Positions 54,592 through 64,000 of a stretch of DNA of 64,000 bases are shown here, piece after piece. Position numbers and translations under genes: made by a program. Position 1 is the stretch's first letter, and each line of letters opens with the position of its first letter. The notes under the pieces were generated by a model. That model made no database searches. It was given only the letters and a program-made list of their open reading frames with translations, and was not told the DNA's origin. Source of the stretch: Macrothele yani (Eukaryota; Arthropoda; Arachnida; Araneae; Macrothelidae); assembly GCA_039090855.1 (NCBI GenBank), contig CM077025.1, positions 99,738,489 to 99,802,488 on the forward strand. The letters run 5' to 3'.

Positions 54592-56021
54592 CACTGGCGG
54601 AAAGTGAAAAAGAACACCAAGAAGGAATTGGCAGACGATCATGAAATTTACATATGTTAATGGGGTGGAGTTTACGTAGGTGTGATGTTAATTTCGGGAC
54701 CAACCGGTGAGCGCTTACGCCACAGCACGGCATAATATGCAAATTATCGTCAGTGGTATTTAAACAGTATGGCGAAGTGAATGTAATCAGTCGTCGGTGT
54801 ACGGACACGTGCGAAGACCCTGAAGAAGCTGTAATGCCTGGACATGGAAGACGTGTACGATTTCAGCAGTTATCGGACTTTGAGCGAGGTCGTCTAGTCG
54901 GACTCTGCGATGCCGGGTGGTCGTATCGTCGTATTGCGAAGCGAATTGGACGGGAAGTATCGGTGGTGGTATGATGGTGGCGTAGATGGTCCGAGGAACA
55001 TTCCCACACGAGAAGACGTGGAACCGGGAGTCACAGACGGACTGATGAGCGTACCAATCGACGCATAAGAAGAGCGAAGTTGTCAAGCAGAACATCCACT
55101 GTGATGCAAAACCGAGCTGCTGTTGTACCTGAGGTGACTGTGCGAACAATCCGCAACTGTCTACTGGATGCAGGACTACGTGCACGTGTGCCTCTGGCAT
55201 GTGTACCTCTGACTCCAGTCTACCGTCAGGAACGGCTGCAGTGATGTCGCCAATGTCTGCGCTGGAGAACGCAATGGCGATCTGTCGTGTTCAGCGATGA
55301 AAGCAGATTCTGCTTGGGAGCCTCCGATGGCCGTATGCGTGCTCGCAGATGCACAGGGGAGCGTCTCCACCCTTCTTGCATCCGCCAGCGACACAAAGGG
55401 CCTACACCTGGTCTCCTGGTGTGGGGAGTGATCAGCTATCACTCCCGTACACAACTAGTGTTTGTACCGGGTACGTTAAACAGCACTTCCTACATCAACA
55501 ACATCATTCAGCCCGTTGTTGTGCCATTTGTAAGGTCAGTCCATCGTGGTATTTTCCAGCAAGATAACGCATGCCCACACACGGCACGTGCAACGCAACA
55601 TGCACTTCAGGGTGTGAGACAACTTCCATGGCCTGCACGTTCACCGGATTTGTCCCCCATTGAGCACGTGTGGGATTTTATGGGACAGCAATTTATCTGG
55701 TCTCCACGGCCAGCCACGACCATACGTGATTTACGTGTCCAGGTTGAGGATGCTTGGAACTCAATACCCCAAACTTACATCCAACATCTGTAGGACAGAC
55801 TCCATGCCAGAATTGCACAGTCTGACACAGTTCATGGCGGTTCAACCTCGTACTAACCATGTTACATGGAAATGTTATTTTTCAGTTTACCAGCAAATAC
55901 AGCTGTATTTTGCCATAATATTTTGATCACGTTATCCTCTGTATTCCATTATTATGCTGTATAAATTTCGTTGGTATCAGATGTCTCCTTCTTGGGGTTC
56001 TTTTTTCACTTTCCGCCAGTG
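54592..56021 (+). mobile_element. Complete Tc1-like transposon, TA TSD
   Basis: The inverted ends are about 35 bp: CACTGGCGGAAAGTGAAAAA then GAACACCAAGAAGGA at the left, and the same at the right with one extra A and one substitution. TA flanks at 54590-54591 and 56022-56023. It is 1430 bp with one transposase gene centred in it. No indel breaks the frame, so this is one of the younger insertions here. Confidence 0.95.
54834..55856 (+). pseudogene. Tc1-like transposase with three nonsense codons
   Basis: The start is the ATG of MPGHGRRVRFQQLSDFERGR. One frame runs 340 codons to TAA at 55854-55856, the family's usual length. The HTH region contains FERGRLVGLCDAGWSYRRIA. Catalytic blocks are VVFSDESRF (D1), FQQDNACPHTA (D2) and PARSPDLSPIEHVWD (E). 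In-frame stops: TGA 54972-54974 (probably from CGA), TGA 55242-55244 (probably from TGG, after ERLQ) and TAG 55791-55793 (probably from CAG), all explicable by single transitions. All three catalytic residues survive. The second Asp and the Glu are separated by 32 residues, two fewer than in classical DD34E Tc1 enzymes. Confidence 0.93.
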
Positions 56022-56731
56022 TATATCTTATCATTAAAACCCGTATAAAGAAAAAACTTTTTTTATTTTATACTAGTGTTACTCAGAATGTGTTTAATAC
56101 TGTTACCTTTTGATAACTCGAACTTTAATAACACTATATTTTTGATAACTCGGAAAAAGTGAAATTCCCTGCAAGTGTTCCTATGTGCACAATGAAATTC
56201 GAGTCATGATGAGTCGAAATTTTTCTGGTGGTCTTGATAAATTGAAAAAAAAAATCTTATTTTTTTAAACTGCCCCAAAATAACCCCCAAAGTGCAAACA
56301 ACAAAAGAGTAAATAAATCTATTGCTCTTTCCATGTTGGAAAAAACGTGGAAAGAGCAATGGCTTTATTTACTCAACTGATGCCATGTATTTAGATGAAA
56401 CAACATAAGATTTGATGCACAACTCAGATAAAAATAGAAATAGGGGAAAGCATTCACACCAACCGCTGTAACCTTGAGGAGCAAGAAGAAGCTAATCCTG
56501 CTGCTTTAAAGGCAAGGAGAAACTGACTTCCTGCTGCACATCTTTAATTTCCACCAATGAGGTGTGAAGGTCATTTCTGTCTGACCAATAAGAGTTTCAG
56601 ACGCACCTTTTACCATTCGACCTAATAGACAGATGGTATTCATTAGCAATTTTTGTTAAATTTGTGATGTTTGCTCTTACTCTGAACAACGTGAAAGAAT
56701 TGTTTTGTTAAATTTTTCTTTTTCTAAACTA

Positions 56732-56812
56732 TGGCTTTAAAGCACATGTTGAAGGCATTGTCAATGGGTGATAAAGTTAAAGTAATTAAAGTTGCGGAAG
56801 ATGGCAGTAGCA
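56732..56812 (+). pseudogene. Tigger transposase N-terminal island
   Basis: It reads MALKHMLKALSMGDKVKVIK then VAEDGSS, the Tigger N-terminal CENP-B-like motif (LSxxDKVxVIKxVE). It breaks off at an insertion beginning CACACCTGCCAAG. Confidence 0.7.
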
Positions 56813-57949
56813 CACCTGCCAAGTTTTCCGGATTTTGCTATTGTCTTCAAGTTTCCCGTACATGAAAAGCATTTTTCCGGATTTCAACACGTTTTTGCAT
56901 CAGCAAAAAAATAAGTACTGTAATGACCGCAGGAAATTTTACGCTGTAATGTACTGTGCATTTTTTTTTTTTTTTTTTTTTTTTGGTTTTAAAGAAATTT
57001 TACTGGATATGCTGTGAAAACATTTTTTTTAAAGAGAGGCCCCGGCAGGGGCGGGGGGGGGGGGATTGAAAGCACTGCAAAAAGAAGCAGTGTGGAACAG
57101 ACTAGGGAGGGTGAGAGAAGAGTTACAAATGCTTTCTCACGTTTTGTATCCTATGTTTGGTGTTTATTCATTTGCCTCTGACAATGAAGACAACAATTAG
57201 TCATTCCTGCTTCCTCCCTGTGGTCTTGAATAAGCTAATGGAGAGAACTCTCCTCTCCCGTCCCATCTGACCACCGGTTCCGGTTCTTCAGTGGTGTCAT
57301 ATTGGGATGATTCTTGACCCCTGAAAACTCGCAGGAAATTTTCGGTGCCAAAAGTGTGTACACAGGAAGAAAATATTTTTATGCAACCCTGCGTATCCCT
57401 TTCAGAAAACAAAAGTAGTCCGTATTAAATGCTCTCAGATCGAAAAGAACATGTCATTAAGTACCTTTCCAGAAATGCACAAGAGTGGTGAAAGTTTCGC
57501 CATTCTCACCCTCTGACAAAATAAACAGTAATAAATCCGAGTCTGATGTTTTGTTTTCTTTACTGGCTGTGGGCTTTCCATATCTGCCAAGTATACCAGA
57601 TTTCCTGGAAGTTTTACGGATTTTGGGGTAGTTTTATGGTTTTACGGCCGGAAGATAGTTTCTTCCGGATTCTCGCCAAAATGGCTTGGGAATTTTTATT
57701 TATTGATGGAACTTGATACTGTTGTTATTGTCACTTAGTGTAAACTCCTGCTTTTGTTTTACTATGATCTTATAGCGATTGAACCTGATGTTATCTCACG
57801 TTTCTAGCAGTAAGCGATATTTATTTATAAATTGCACAAACCCCCTCCCACCAATCCTTCCAAACTCCCTCTCTCTCAGTGCTGGAATAGTTGCACTAAT
57901 TACGCTGAAGTAGTACATTTTTTTTAATTCTGCGCAGTGCAGAGTTCGC
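56813..57949. other. Insertion in the Tigger, unidentified
   Basis: It begins CACCTGCCAAGTTTTCCGGATT. A similar block, ATCTGCCAAGTATACCAGATTT, occurs at about 57587. It contains a 24-base T run (about 56961-56984) and a G run (about 57050-57063). No coding sequence was recognised. Confidence 0.4.
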
Positions 57950-58880
57950 CCAAATGCGTAATTACGCATCTGGTATGCATCGAAATTATACCAAAGGCAT
58001 AAGGATGCGCATCAGCAATTTTTCTCGACGCGTAAAAAATAAGCGTCGGGAAACGCGTAAAATGCACATCAACACGTAAAAATATGCATCGAAAAATATA
58101 TAATATGCGTCGGGATGGTATTTTGTCTTTCAAAAACGAAAATAAACAAAATGAAGATTTTTTTCCATAATCATAATTTCATTTTCCTATGGTTTTGCCT
58201 TTGTCCCATATTGTTGTTTCTGTTTGAAAATGGAGAAAAAAAATTCGAAAACGGAAATTCGACGGCGAAAAAGTTTCCTTGTAATCTTCTGGCATGAGCA
58301 TGCAATGGTTTCGAAGAATTTCTCCTTTACCTTCATAATTTGAGTTATCCTCAAGATCGATGCATAACTGGACAGAAATTTCGGGGCAATTGGTAGTGGT
58401 AGAGGATGTTTTCCGCCTGAAACTGTCGAAAACGGAAGTTAGACACAGTGAGGATTTCGCGCATAATCGTAATTTTACTTTTCACGCGATGTTCCCTCTG
58501 CGTAGTATTGTTGTTAAATCATTTAATAATTGTATTTCAACTTGAAAATGGAGGGGAAATGTCCGAAAACGGAAATCGAACGTAGCAAAGATTTCTTTTG
58601 TAACTGTAATTTTTTGTCGAACGATGTTCCAAACATGTTTCCTGTATTCCTAAATCCCCCTTCCCCCCCAAAAAAGGTTTGCATTTCAGCTTGATAAAGG
58701 AAGAGGGGTTCAAAAACGAATGTGACGAAGTTGAAAATTTGTAAGAATTGATGCATGGTGTTCAAAAGTATTTATATTCTCAAAGTTACACTATTCATTT
58801 TTTATCTAAAATAGTGAAAGCTATCATGTATTCATGATGGATAAAATTGTCATTCAAGGGCATAAAAAAAAGGCCACTGT
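57950..58880 (+). repeat. Repeat family X: tandem-like block
   Basis: It opens with short ATGCGTCGGG / GCGTAAAA-type motifs (57955-58115). Three or four diverged units of about 150-190 bp follow, sharing TTGAAAATGGAG, CGAAAACGGAA, ATCGTAATTTTA-like and GATGTTCC. The tail (58740-58870) matches 11210-11350. The same family was split by other TEs at 7797-11350. Confidence 0.65.
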
Positions 58881-59394
58881 CTTGTCATAGCTTAAATGAA
58901 ATCAAGTTATTTCTAAAATTGTGTCATTCAATTTAAAAAATGTATGAAACCTTGAAAATTGTCACAATTTCTGAACTCCATCTATGAGTGACTGATACAG
59001 AAAAATGATTGAGAACAAGTATCATCAAACATACTTCTAGCACATCCCATACATTACCACTCTCCCCAAGATAATAATGAATTAACAGTTCTGGTACTGT
59101 CACAAATCTTCTTGATTTTAAGGTAAATCTTCTGGGAAATCTTCTTGATTGTATGGTAAATTTTCTTGATCTTTACAAGCAATCTTCTTGGTTTAGGAAA
59201 ATTTTGGTTGGCTGGTATGCAGTAAGAAGAAAAATGAAATTATTGAGTAGTGCCCTGTCTACTGTTCTAAAGAATAAAGAAATGATTTAAAACAAAAAAC
59301 AAAGGAAGCCATGGTGAAAGGAAAATAATGAAATGTGCAGATGTCTGGAAACCAAGGAATGCTTAATGAAATGGATTATTCACTGTATAGGTAA
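58881..59394. other. Unassigned stretch inside the Tigger
   Basis: ATCTTCTTGAT(T/C) recurs four or five times at 59105-59190. No coding motif was recognised until about 59395. Confidence 0.4.
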
Positions 59395-59690
59395 AACTGT
59401 GCCACCGAGAGGATCCGTTATGGAAGTCAATGCTGAAGTCCTTGGTAAAAAAAAAAAAAAAAAAAAAACTAGATCATAATGTTTTTAGAGAAAGCAGGGG
59501 CTGGTTTCAGAATTTCCAAAGAACTTCATGGTTTTAGATATCATAAGCTTTGCAGTTAAAATGTGACCATGGATGAAGAAACCCATTCAGAATGGCTGAA
59601 GAAATTCCCTGCCATTTTGAAAGGTTATGAACCTAATAACATTTTCAATGCCAATGAAATTGGACTATTTTTTAAATGTTTCACAATATA
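59395..59690 (+). pseudogene. Tigger transposase central island
   Basis: It reads FHGFRYHKL-like sequence, then MDEETHSEWLKKFPAILKGY, EPNNIFNANEIGLFFKCF. Tigger enzymes have NADETG at this place, so the first catalytic Asp is Asn. A poly(A) run at about 59448-59469 interrupts the upstream part. Confidence 0.75.
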
Positions 59691-60931
59691 ATGTCTTTGA
59701 GAGGAGTAACATTACTAGGTGAGATGCAAACAAACATTGTGTTACATAACTTTTATCAGCTAACATCAGTGAATCTGAAAAACTTAAGTTATTAATGCAT
59801 TAATGCTTAGGCAAATGTAAAATCACTAGATACCTTTCTGGTGTAAAATACAGTGGCATTGCCAGCTGCTCAGAACTGGGTGGACTATTAGGGAGGCTAA
59901 GCATGATGGGAGGGGGAGCACAAATTTTGAAGTGTTTGGCAGAAATTTTTGCGAAAAATTCCGTTCATGTGCATATTACCTGACACTGATAATGTTATCC
60001 CTAGAAAAAAAGTTTTCAAGTTAATATTGTATGTAGTATTTATTCAATGTATGTATGTAGTATGGGAACCATAGATCTCTATGGCAAGTTACTGTTTCTT
60101 TACAATTTTAGCTAACTTACAGGGTTTTTTGGGGTTTTTTTCATATGGCTGTTTATGAATTTTAGTTTGTAGTCTGACAAGGAATCTCTCTCTGTCTCTG
60201 TCTCTCTCTCTGTCTCTGTCTCTCTCTCTCTCTCTCTCTCTCAAACACAAAAAAAAAAAAAAAATGGTGTGTCTCTACTACTCTCTTAGAAATTCGTTCA
60301 GAGGGCACCCTCTATTCCCCATAAGTACAAATACTAAATGTAACAAAGAATTCATTTTATATAACGAAATTTCTGTGAATTTGAGAAATTCACGTACATT
60401 TATCTAAGTTTTCTAGAATCTTAGATGGTTGCACTGCAATATATTCCAACTGCTTAAATATTTTGGGGGGACAAGGAGGGGGGGGGGCTCAAATAAAAGT
60501 TGGGTGGGCTAAAGCTCACCCCAGCCCACCTGTAGCGTCGCATATAGTCGGAACCCACCCTGAAATTTCTCTTGTCCACCCAGTTCAATATGTGCCATTT
60601 TGCAATTTTCTAACTTTAAAATATAATCTGTACTTTTATAAACAATAATGAGTCTCATGCTTTTTGTAGTGTAACCTGACATGTTTTCTCCCAGAAAGTG
60701 TGTTGTTTATTTCTCCATAGAAATGAGATCGAAATACCATCAGCAGGGAAACAAAAAATTCAGTTGTTCTCTCCACTCTTCCAAATCCTTAGTTTAAGCC
60801 TTTTTTTCTTTTCTTTTTTTCATTTTAGAATCGAATGAAGAGGGTGGATAGGACAGCTTTGAAAGAGATGAGTGCAAGGCAAGGTTATTGGCTTGAAGGA
60901 ATTGTTTTAAGGCAGGAGGAAGGTCTTATTT
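59691..60931. other. Unassigned, with microsatellites
   Basis: (TCTG/TC)n at 60183-60242, an A run at about 60247-60263 and a G run at about 60478-60487. A weak inverted pair (about 59852 and 60530) may bound a small element. No coding sequence. Confidence 0.45.
60183..60242 (+). repeat. (TC)n / TCTCTG microsatellite
   Basis: Pyrimidine-rich simple repeat followed directly by an A run. Confidence 0.92.
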
Positions 60932-61164
60932 TTTTTTGATTTTTTTTTTTTTTTTGATTGGAGGTTTAACGACCACCGTGAGCAACTCAATGGGCTATAA
61001 GCAGTCTCCTGTCCCTAATTTAGGGTCACTGGTTCCAGGGAAGGGAGAGAGTCAGTGCCGTAAGACAAACACAACATCCATGCCTGACCGGGATTCGAAC
61101 CCGGACCCCTTACGGACGAATGATCAGAGGCCAGCGCCTTAGACCACTGCGCCACCGGGGCGGC
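60932..61164 (-). mobile_element. tRNA-derived SINE, young copy with 10-bp TSD
   Basis: GGTCTTATTT is duplicated exactly at 60922-60931 and 61165-61174. The SINE is nearly identical to the copy at 7964-8194, with the tRNA-like head at the right (GGATTCGAACCCGG in the plus reading) and a T-rich tail at the left. It sits inside the Tigger span. Confidence 0.92.
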
Positions 61165-61224
61165 GGTCTTATTTCCTCTGAACCCTAATTAATAAAAGCA
61201 GTTGCTTTCAGACACTTCTCCTGG

Positions 61225-61478
61225 GCACACAATTTTTTTGCTGCACCAGTGGGCAGTGGTTTAAACGCTTGTTTCTGACCATTCATCTGAGATAGGTCGG
61301 GGTTTGTATCTTGGTGAAGTCTGAATTTTGTGTTTCTCTTGTGACACTGGCTGTCTCCCTTCCGTGGAGCCAGTGGCTCTAAATTAGGAATGAGAGACTG
61401 CTTACAGCCTATCGAGTTGCTTACAGTGGACGTTAAAGACATACCTCCCCCTACCCTCAGAAAAAAGAAAAAATCATT
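61225..61478 (+). mobile_element. tRNA-derived SINE, diverged copy
   Basis: It keeps AGTGGTTTAAACGCTTG, CTGACCATTCATCTGAGA, a degraded B box (GGGGTTTGTATCTTGG), GGAGCCAGTGGCTCTAAATT, CTGCTTACAGCCTATCGAGT and an A-rich tail. Confidence 0.75.
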
Positions 61479-61483
61479 TGAAA

Positions 61484-61543
61484 CAGTGTGCATGTTGGTG
61501 GCAGTGTGCGTGTTGGTGGCAGTGTGCGTGTTGGTGGCAGTGT
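61484..61543 (+). repeat. 18-bp minisatellite, about 3.3 units
   Basis: The unit CAGTGTGCGTGTTGGTGG repeats head to tail. The first unit has CATG for CGTG. Confidence 0.95.
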
Positions 61544-62689
61544 GTCATGTTTGCTGCATGAGTCTGTAACTTTTCAGGTTTTACCAAGTTTATTAAAAAT
61601 GGATAAACAGAACACTAATGAAAAAAACCCAAAATGTTGGTGACCTAAAATTTATCCGGGGCTAAATATTTTTTAAATTGCTCTCAACCTTCTTCCATAC
61701 TGTGAAATATAATATCAGGGTATTCTGAGGTTTCTAAATGCCACCTGCTACAATTATATTTAACCACACAGAATGAAGTAGAAATTTTATTTATATATAT
61801 GCAGTGCTGCATAACATAAAAAACCTCAGTAGAAGCAAAACAGTAGTAAACAGTGGAAACAAAACAAAGTACTTCACATTAAAAGTTCTAGACTGACTCT
61901 TATGTTTTTGCACCAAGCAAATATTTGGTCTATTTGGGCCCAAGTCTTTAATGGGTTTTTTTTCTTCATCCCTTAATAAAGTAAAAGGGTGTTCCATTAA
62001 AAAGTCCACTTTGTTCATTTTACTTACACGAGAGAACCTTACAACTCCACAAATGAAATCAGCCACTCACTGTCAGACAATAGGAGAGCAATTGCTACTG
62101 TTAAACAAAAGAGCAACCAGCCCCGAAAGACAGTTTTATGCATGCGCAGTTCAGTGCGCATCTTCTCATTCATTACAGTTCTATGAAGCTTCAAGAAGGG
62201 TGCCAAGGCAACGAGTTGACAAAAGTTGCCTCTCTGACCCATGTGGTATTCAGAGTGCTCTAGTAAGCAGATGTGGAATGCTGTAATGCATTACCCAGTT
62301 ACTCTACTGTTTTTGTGGCTCACATTTGCATTCAGAAAATTTGGGGGCTGGTTACTAATACAGATTTTATTTCAGAATTTTTCCAATTAAAAGAAATAAA
62401 ACTTTTTTTCTTTCATTTTCATGTGGAGCTTAGCTCCGGATGCCCAATAATGACCTGACACCACTGGTAAAATCTCTACTCGTTGATTAACAATCGAACA
62501 AAAAGGCCTGGGTAACCAACGGAATTTTTAAAAATTAGCAGAAAATGTTTGTTAAAATAATGATGCTTCAGAGGCATAAAATGATTTTTCTTTGTTGTTA
62601 ACTGTTCTGCACATGGATGCAATTCTGAAATGAAACCCATAAAAGTTCAGATTTTTTTTCAACCAATGCAACATTAAAATTGCAACCTT
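61544..62689. other. Unassigned stretch inside the Tigger span
   Basis: No convincing coding sequence. Short ORFs here are not similar to anything I recognise. Confidence 0.45.
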
Positions 62690-63285
62690 TAGGCCAAGGA
62701 ATCTTCTAGAAGTTTAAGATCTTTTATTGAAAACAAGTTGTGAAGAACTGCATTTCTGATGTTGAGGAAAATCATACAATATCTGTCGACTTGTTACAAG
62801 TAATGATAATAGCTTGCTGTGTATAGAAGTGACAGAAACATGCTTAAAAACTGTTTTAAACAAAGCTGGCTTTTTAGGTGATGATGGTGAGAAGGAAAAC
62901 TCATGAAAGTCTGGCAGAACATGAACCTGATGAAGAATGTAAGGAATTTTGCAAAATTTTAAATTAGATGAAAAAGAAACAATTCAAGTGTATGTTAATA
63001 TCAACTTTGAAATGGAGGCCTATGCAGATTTAAGAAATGAAGACATCATAGCCCAATTTAAACCCTCAATCAGGTGATGAAGATAAACCAGAGAAGGGTG
63101 CTCCAGTTGCTACTGCTACAGAAAAAGAAGCACACGCAGCAATAAAAATTTTATGAAACCATTGAAGCCATTCCTGGAATAAGTGATGAAACTTTTGATC
63201 TGATTGTGTACTTAGAAACTGTTATTGAACAAAAAAATACAATAAAAAACAGCAGTCTCTATTAACAGATTTCTTAAAACAGGAA
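62690..63285 (+). pseudogene. Tigger transposase C-terminal island
   Basis: Frames read FEMEAYADLRNEDIIAQFKP, TATEKEAHAAIKIL, EAIPGISDETFDLIVYLETV and KQQSLLTDFLKQEPL, the acidic helical tail and final FLK-type motif of Tigger transposases. Several frameshifts. Confidence 0.7.
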
Positions 63286-63535
63286 CCACTTAATTTAATA
63301 TACTTTTCATTTTTATTTTATTGTTGTGATGAATCAAATCACATTTTGAATATGTTTAGGATATTTATGCTTTTAAAAGATATAGTTAAAAGTATGAAAT
63401 GAATGTGCATTTAAAGTCACGGTTAAATATCTAATTAAATTTGAGTAAATTTTGGTGTTCCCAATAACTCAAATTTTAGATTTCTCAAATTTTTTTCTCA
63501 CTCCCTTGGATTTGACTTATCGAGAGTCACCTGTA

Positions 63536-64000
63536 CATTCCTTCCAAATTTGTCTCTTGATTTACTATTGATTAACATTTTATTATTTGTATGTATTTTA
63601 TGATTTTAAGATGGTAATGATAATTTTAGGTTTTACAATTATGTTGTTTATGTTACTGGTACTTATATGTATGTAGAATGTGCTATCAAAAATTCATGGT
63701 TGCTGTACCTGCAGTATGCTTACTACAAAAAGAAGATATGAGATATGTCTTGCACAGGTTATTGAAAGCAGCATAGTTCTGATGTAATTAATCAAATGCA
63801 AAAATGAAATAAGCATTTTTTATGAAAAGTCAGGTAGCATGCTTCATCTTAGGTTCTGCTAAATAGCTTGCCTTTCAACTTATTTTTACAAAAATAATCA
63901 TTAATCATCCTCTGAGTTGAATAAAAGGGAAGTACTAGACTGTTTTGTAAGTGAGACATACCATTCTGCATATCTGGTTTGTGGAAAGTCTCTCCCCCCT
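63536..64000 (+). other. No feature recognised
   Basis: AT-rich sequence to the window edge. No SLC38 exon was detected. Confidence 0.5.

Larger units (their letters stand above)
56098..63535 (+). mobile_element. Tigger/pogo element, expanded by nested insertions
   Basis: The right end (complement TACAGGTGACTCTCGATAAG then TCAAATCC) and the left end (TACTGTTACCTTTTGATAAC then TCGAAC) are alignable. Three coding islands on the plus strand follow transposase order. The 7.4 kb span is far beyond a Tigger and is explained by inserted sequence at about 56811-59340 and about 59760-62690. The outer boundaries are tentative because the ends are diverged. Confidence 0.6.

Noticed and set aside
54787..55454. 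Two minus ORFs of 92-137 residues in the Tc1
   Set aside because: They are shadows of the transposase frame, which carries all conserved motifs.
60936..61142. 68-residue ORF reading through the SINE (also at 7985-8173 and 38992-39186)
   Set aside because: The same translation recurs wherever the SINE occurs; it is an antisense reading of tRNA-derived sequence.
51316..64000. Next SLC38A11 exon expected after GYCQG
   Set aside because: No segment with an acceptor, the right phase and the expected conserved sequence was found; it probably lies beyond the window.

Overview
The window is a stretch of animal nuclear genome: AT-rich, intron-dominated and full of transposable elements. It is not bacterial, viral or organellar. 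The TE mix suggests an arthropod, quite possibly a chelicerate. It holds a Penelope-like element, RTE- and I-type LINEs, a Helitron, many Tigger/pogo, mariner/Tc1 and hAT elements, and a tRNA-derived SINE. That taxonomic guess is an inference and should be held loosely.

The only host gene I can support is a sodium-coupled neutral amino acid transporter of the SLC38 family, closest to SLC38A11. Five internal exons lie on the + strand (6638-6703, 20510-20616, 30837-30916, 34628-34698, 51154-51315). All have AG/GT borders, and their phases join exactly into one open frame. The first and last exons lie outside the window. The TEs between 6.7 and 51 kb therefore sit in its introns, and those at the two edges sit in flanking introns.

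Layout. 1-4187: Penelope-like element (PLE) arranged as an inverted partial copy, a direct partial copy and a full unit. 4188-6005: 5' half of an RTE LINE (minus). 7000-12420: a decayed Tc1-like element split by nested insertions (hAT MITE, a repetitive element, a SINE with perfect TSDs, a Tigger with TA TSDs, and a mariner whose transposase carries a three-fold internal duplication). 13.0-16.2 kb: Tigger, Tc1 and older PLE remnants and an element with long inverted ends. 16607-20399: a 3.8 kb TA-flanked DNA transposon encoding an unusual cysteine-rich, DDE-like protein. 21.3-26.5 kb: LINE tail, mariner, and a Helitron that stops before its helicase. 27-32.4 kb: hairpin, tandem repeats, RTE 3' half, mariner MITE and an isolated RTE 5' end. 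35.4-36.4 kb: an intact ORF resembling the C-terminal part of a hAT transposase. 37.5-40.4 kb: Tigger holding SINEs. 41486-44534: hAT with another hAT inside it, both with perfect 8-bp TSDs. 44552-49327: a hAT split by an I-type LINE. 50.2-50.6 kb: foldback element. 52.7-54 kb: mariner-like element with a hAT MITE inside. 54592-56021: structurally complete Tc1-like element whose transposase is broken only by three nonsense codons. 56.1-63.5 kb: a broken-up Tigger enclosing further repeats and SINEs.

No TE protein looks fully functional. The nested order gives a relative chronology of TE invasions in this locus. Identities rest on motifs and remembered family features; no database search was run.
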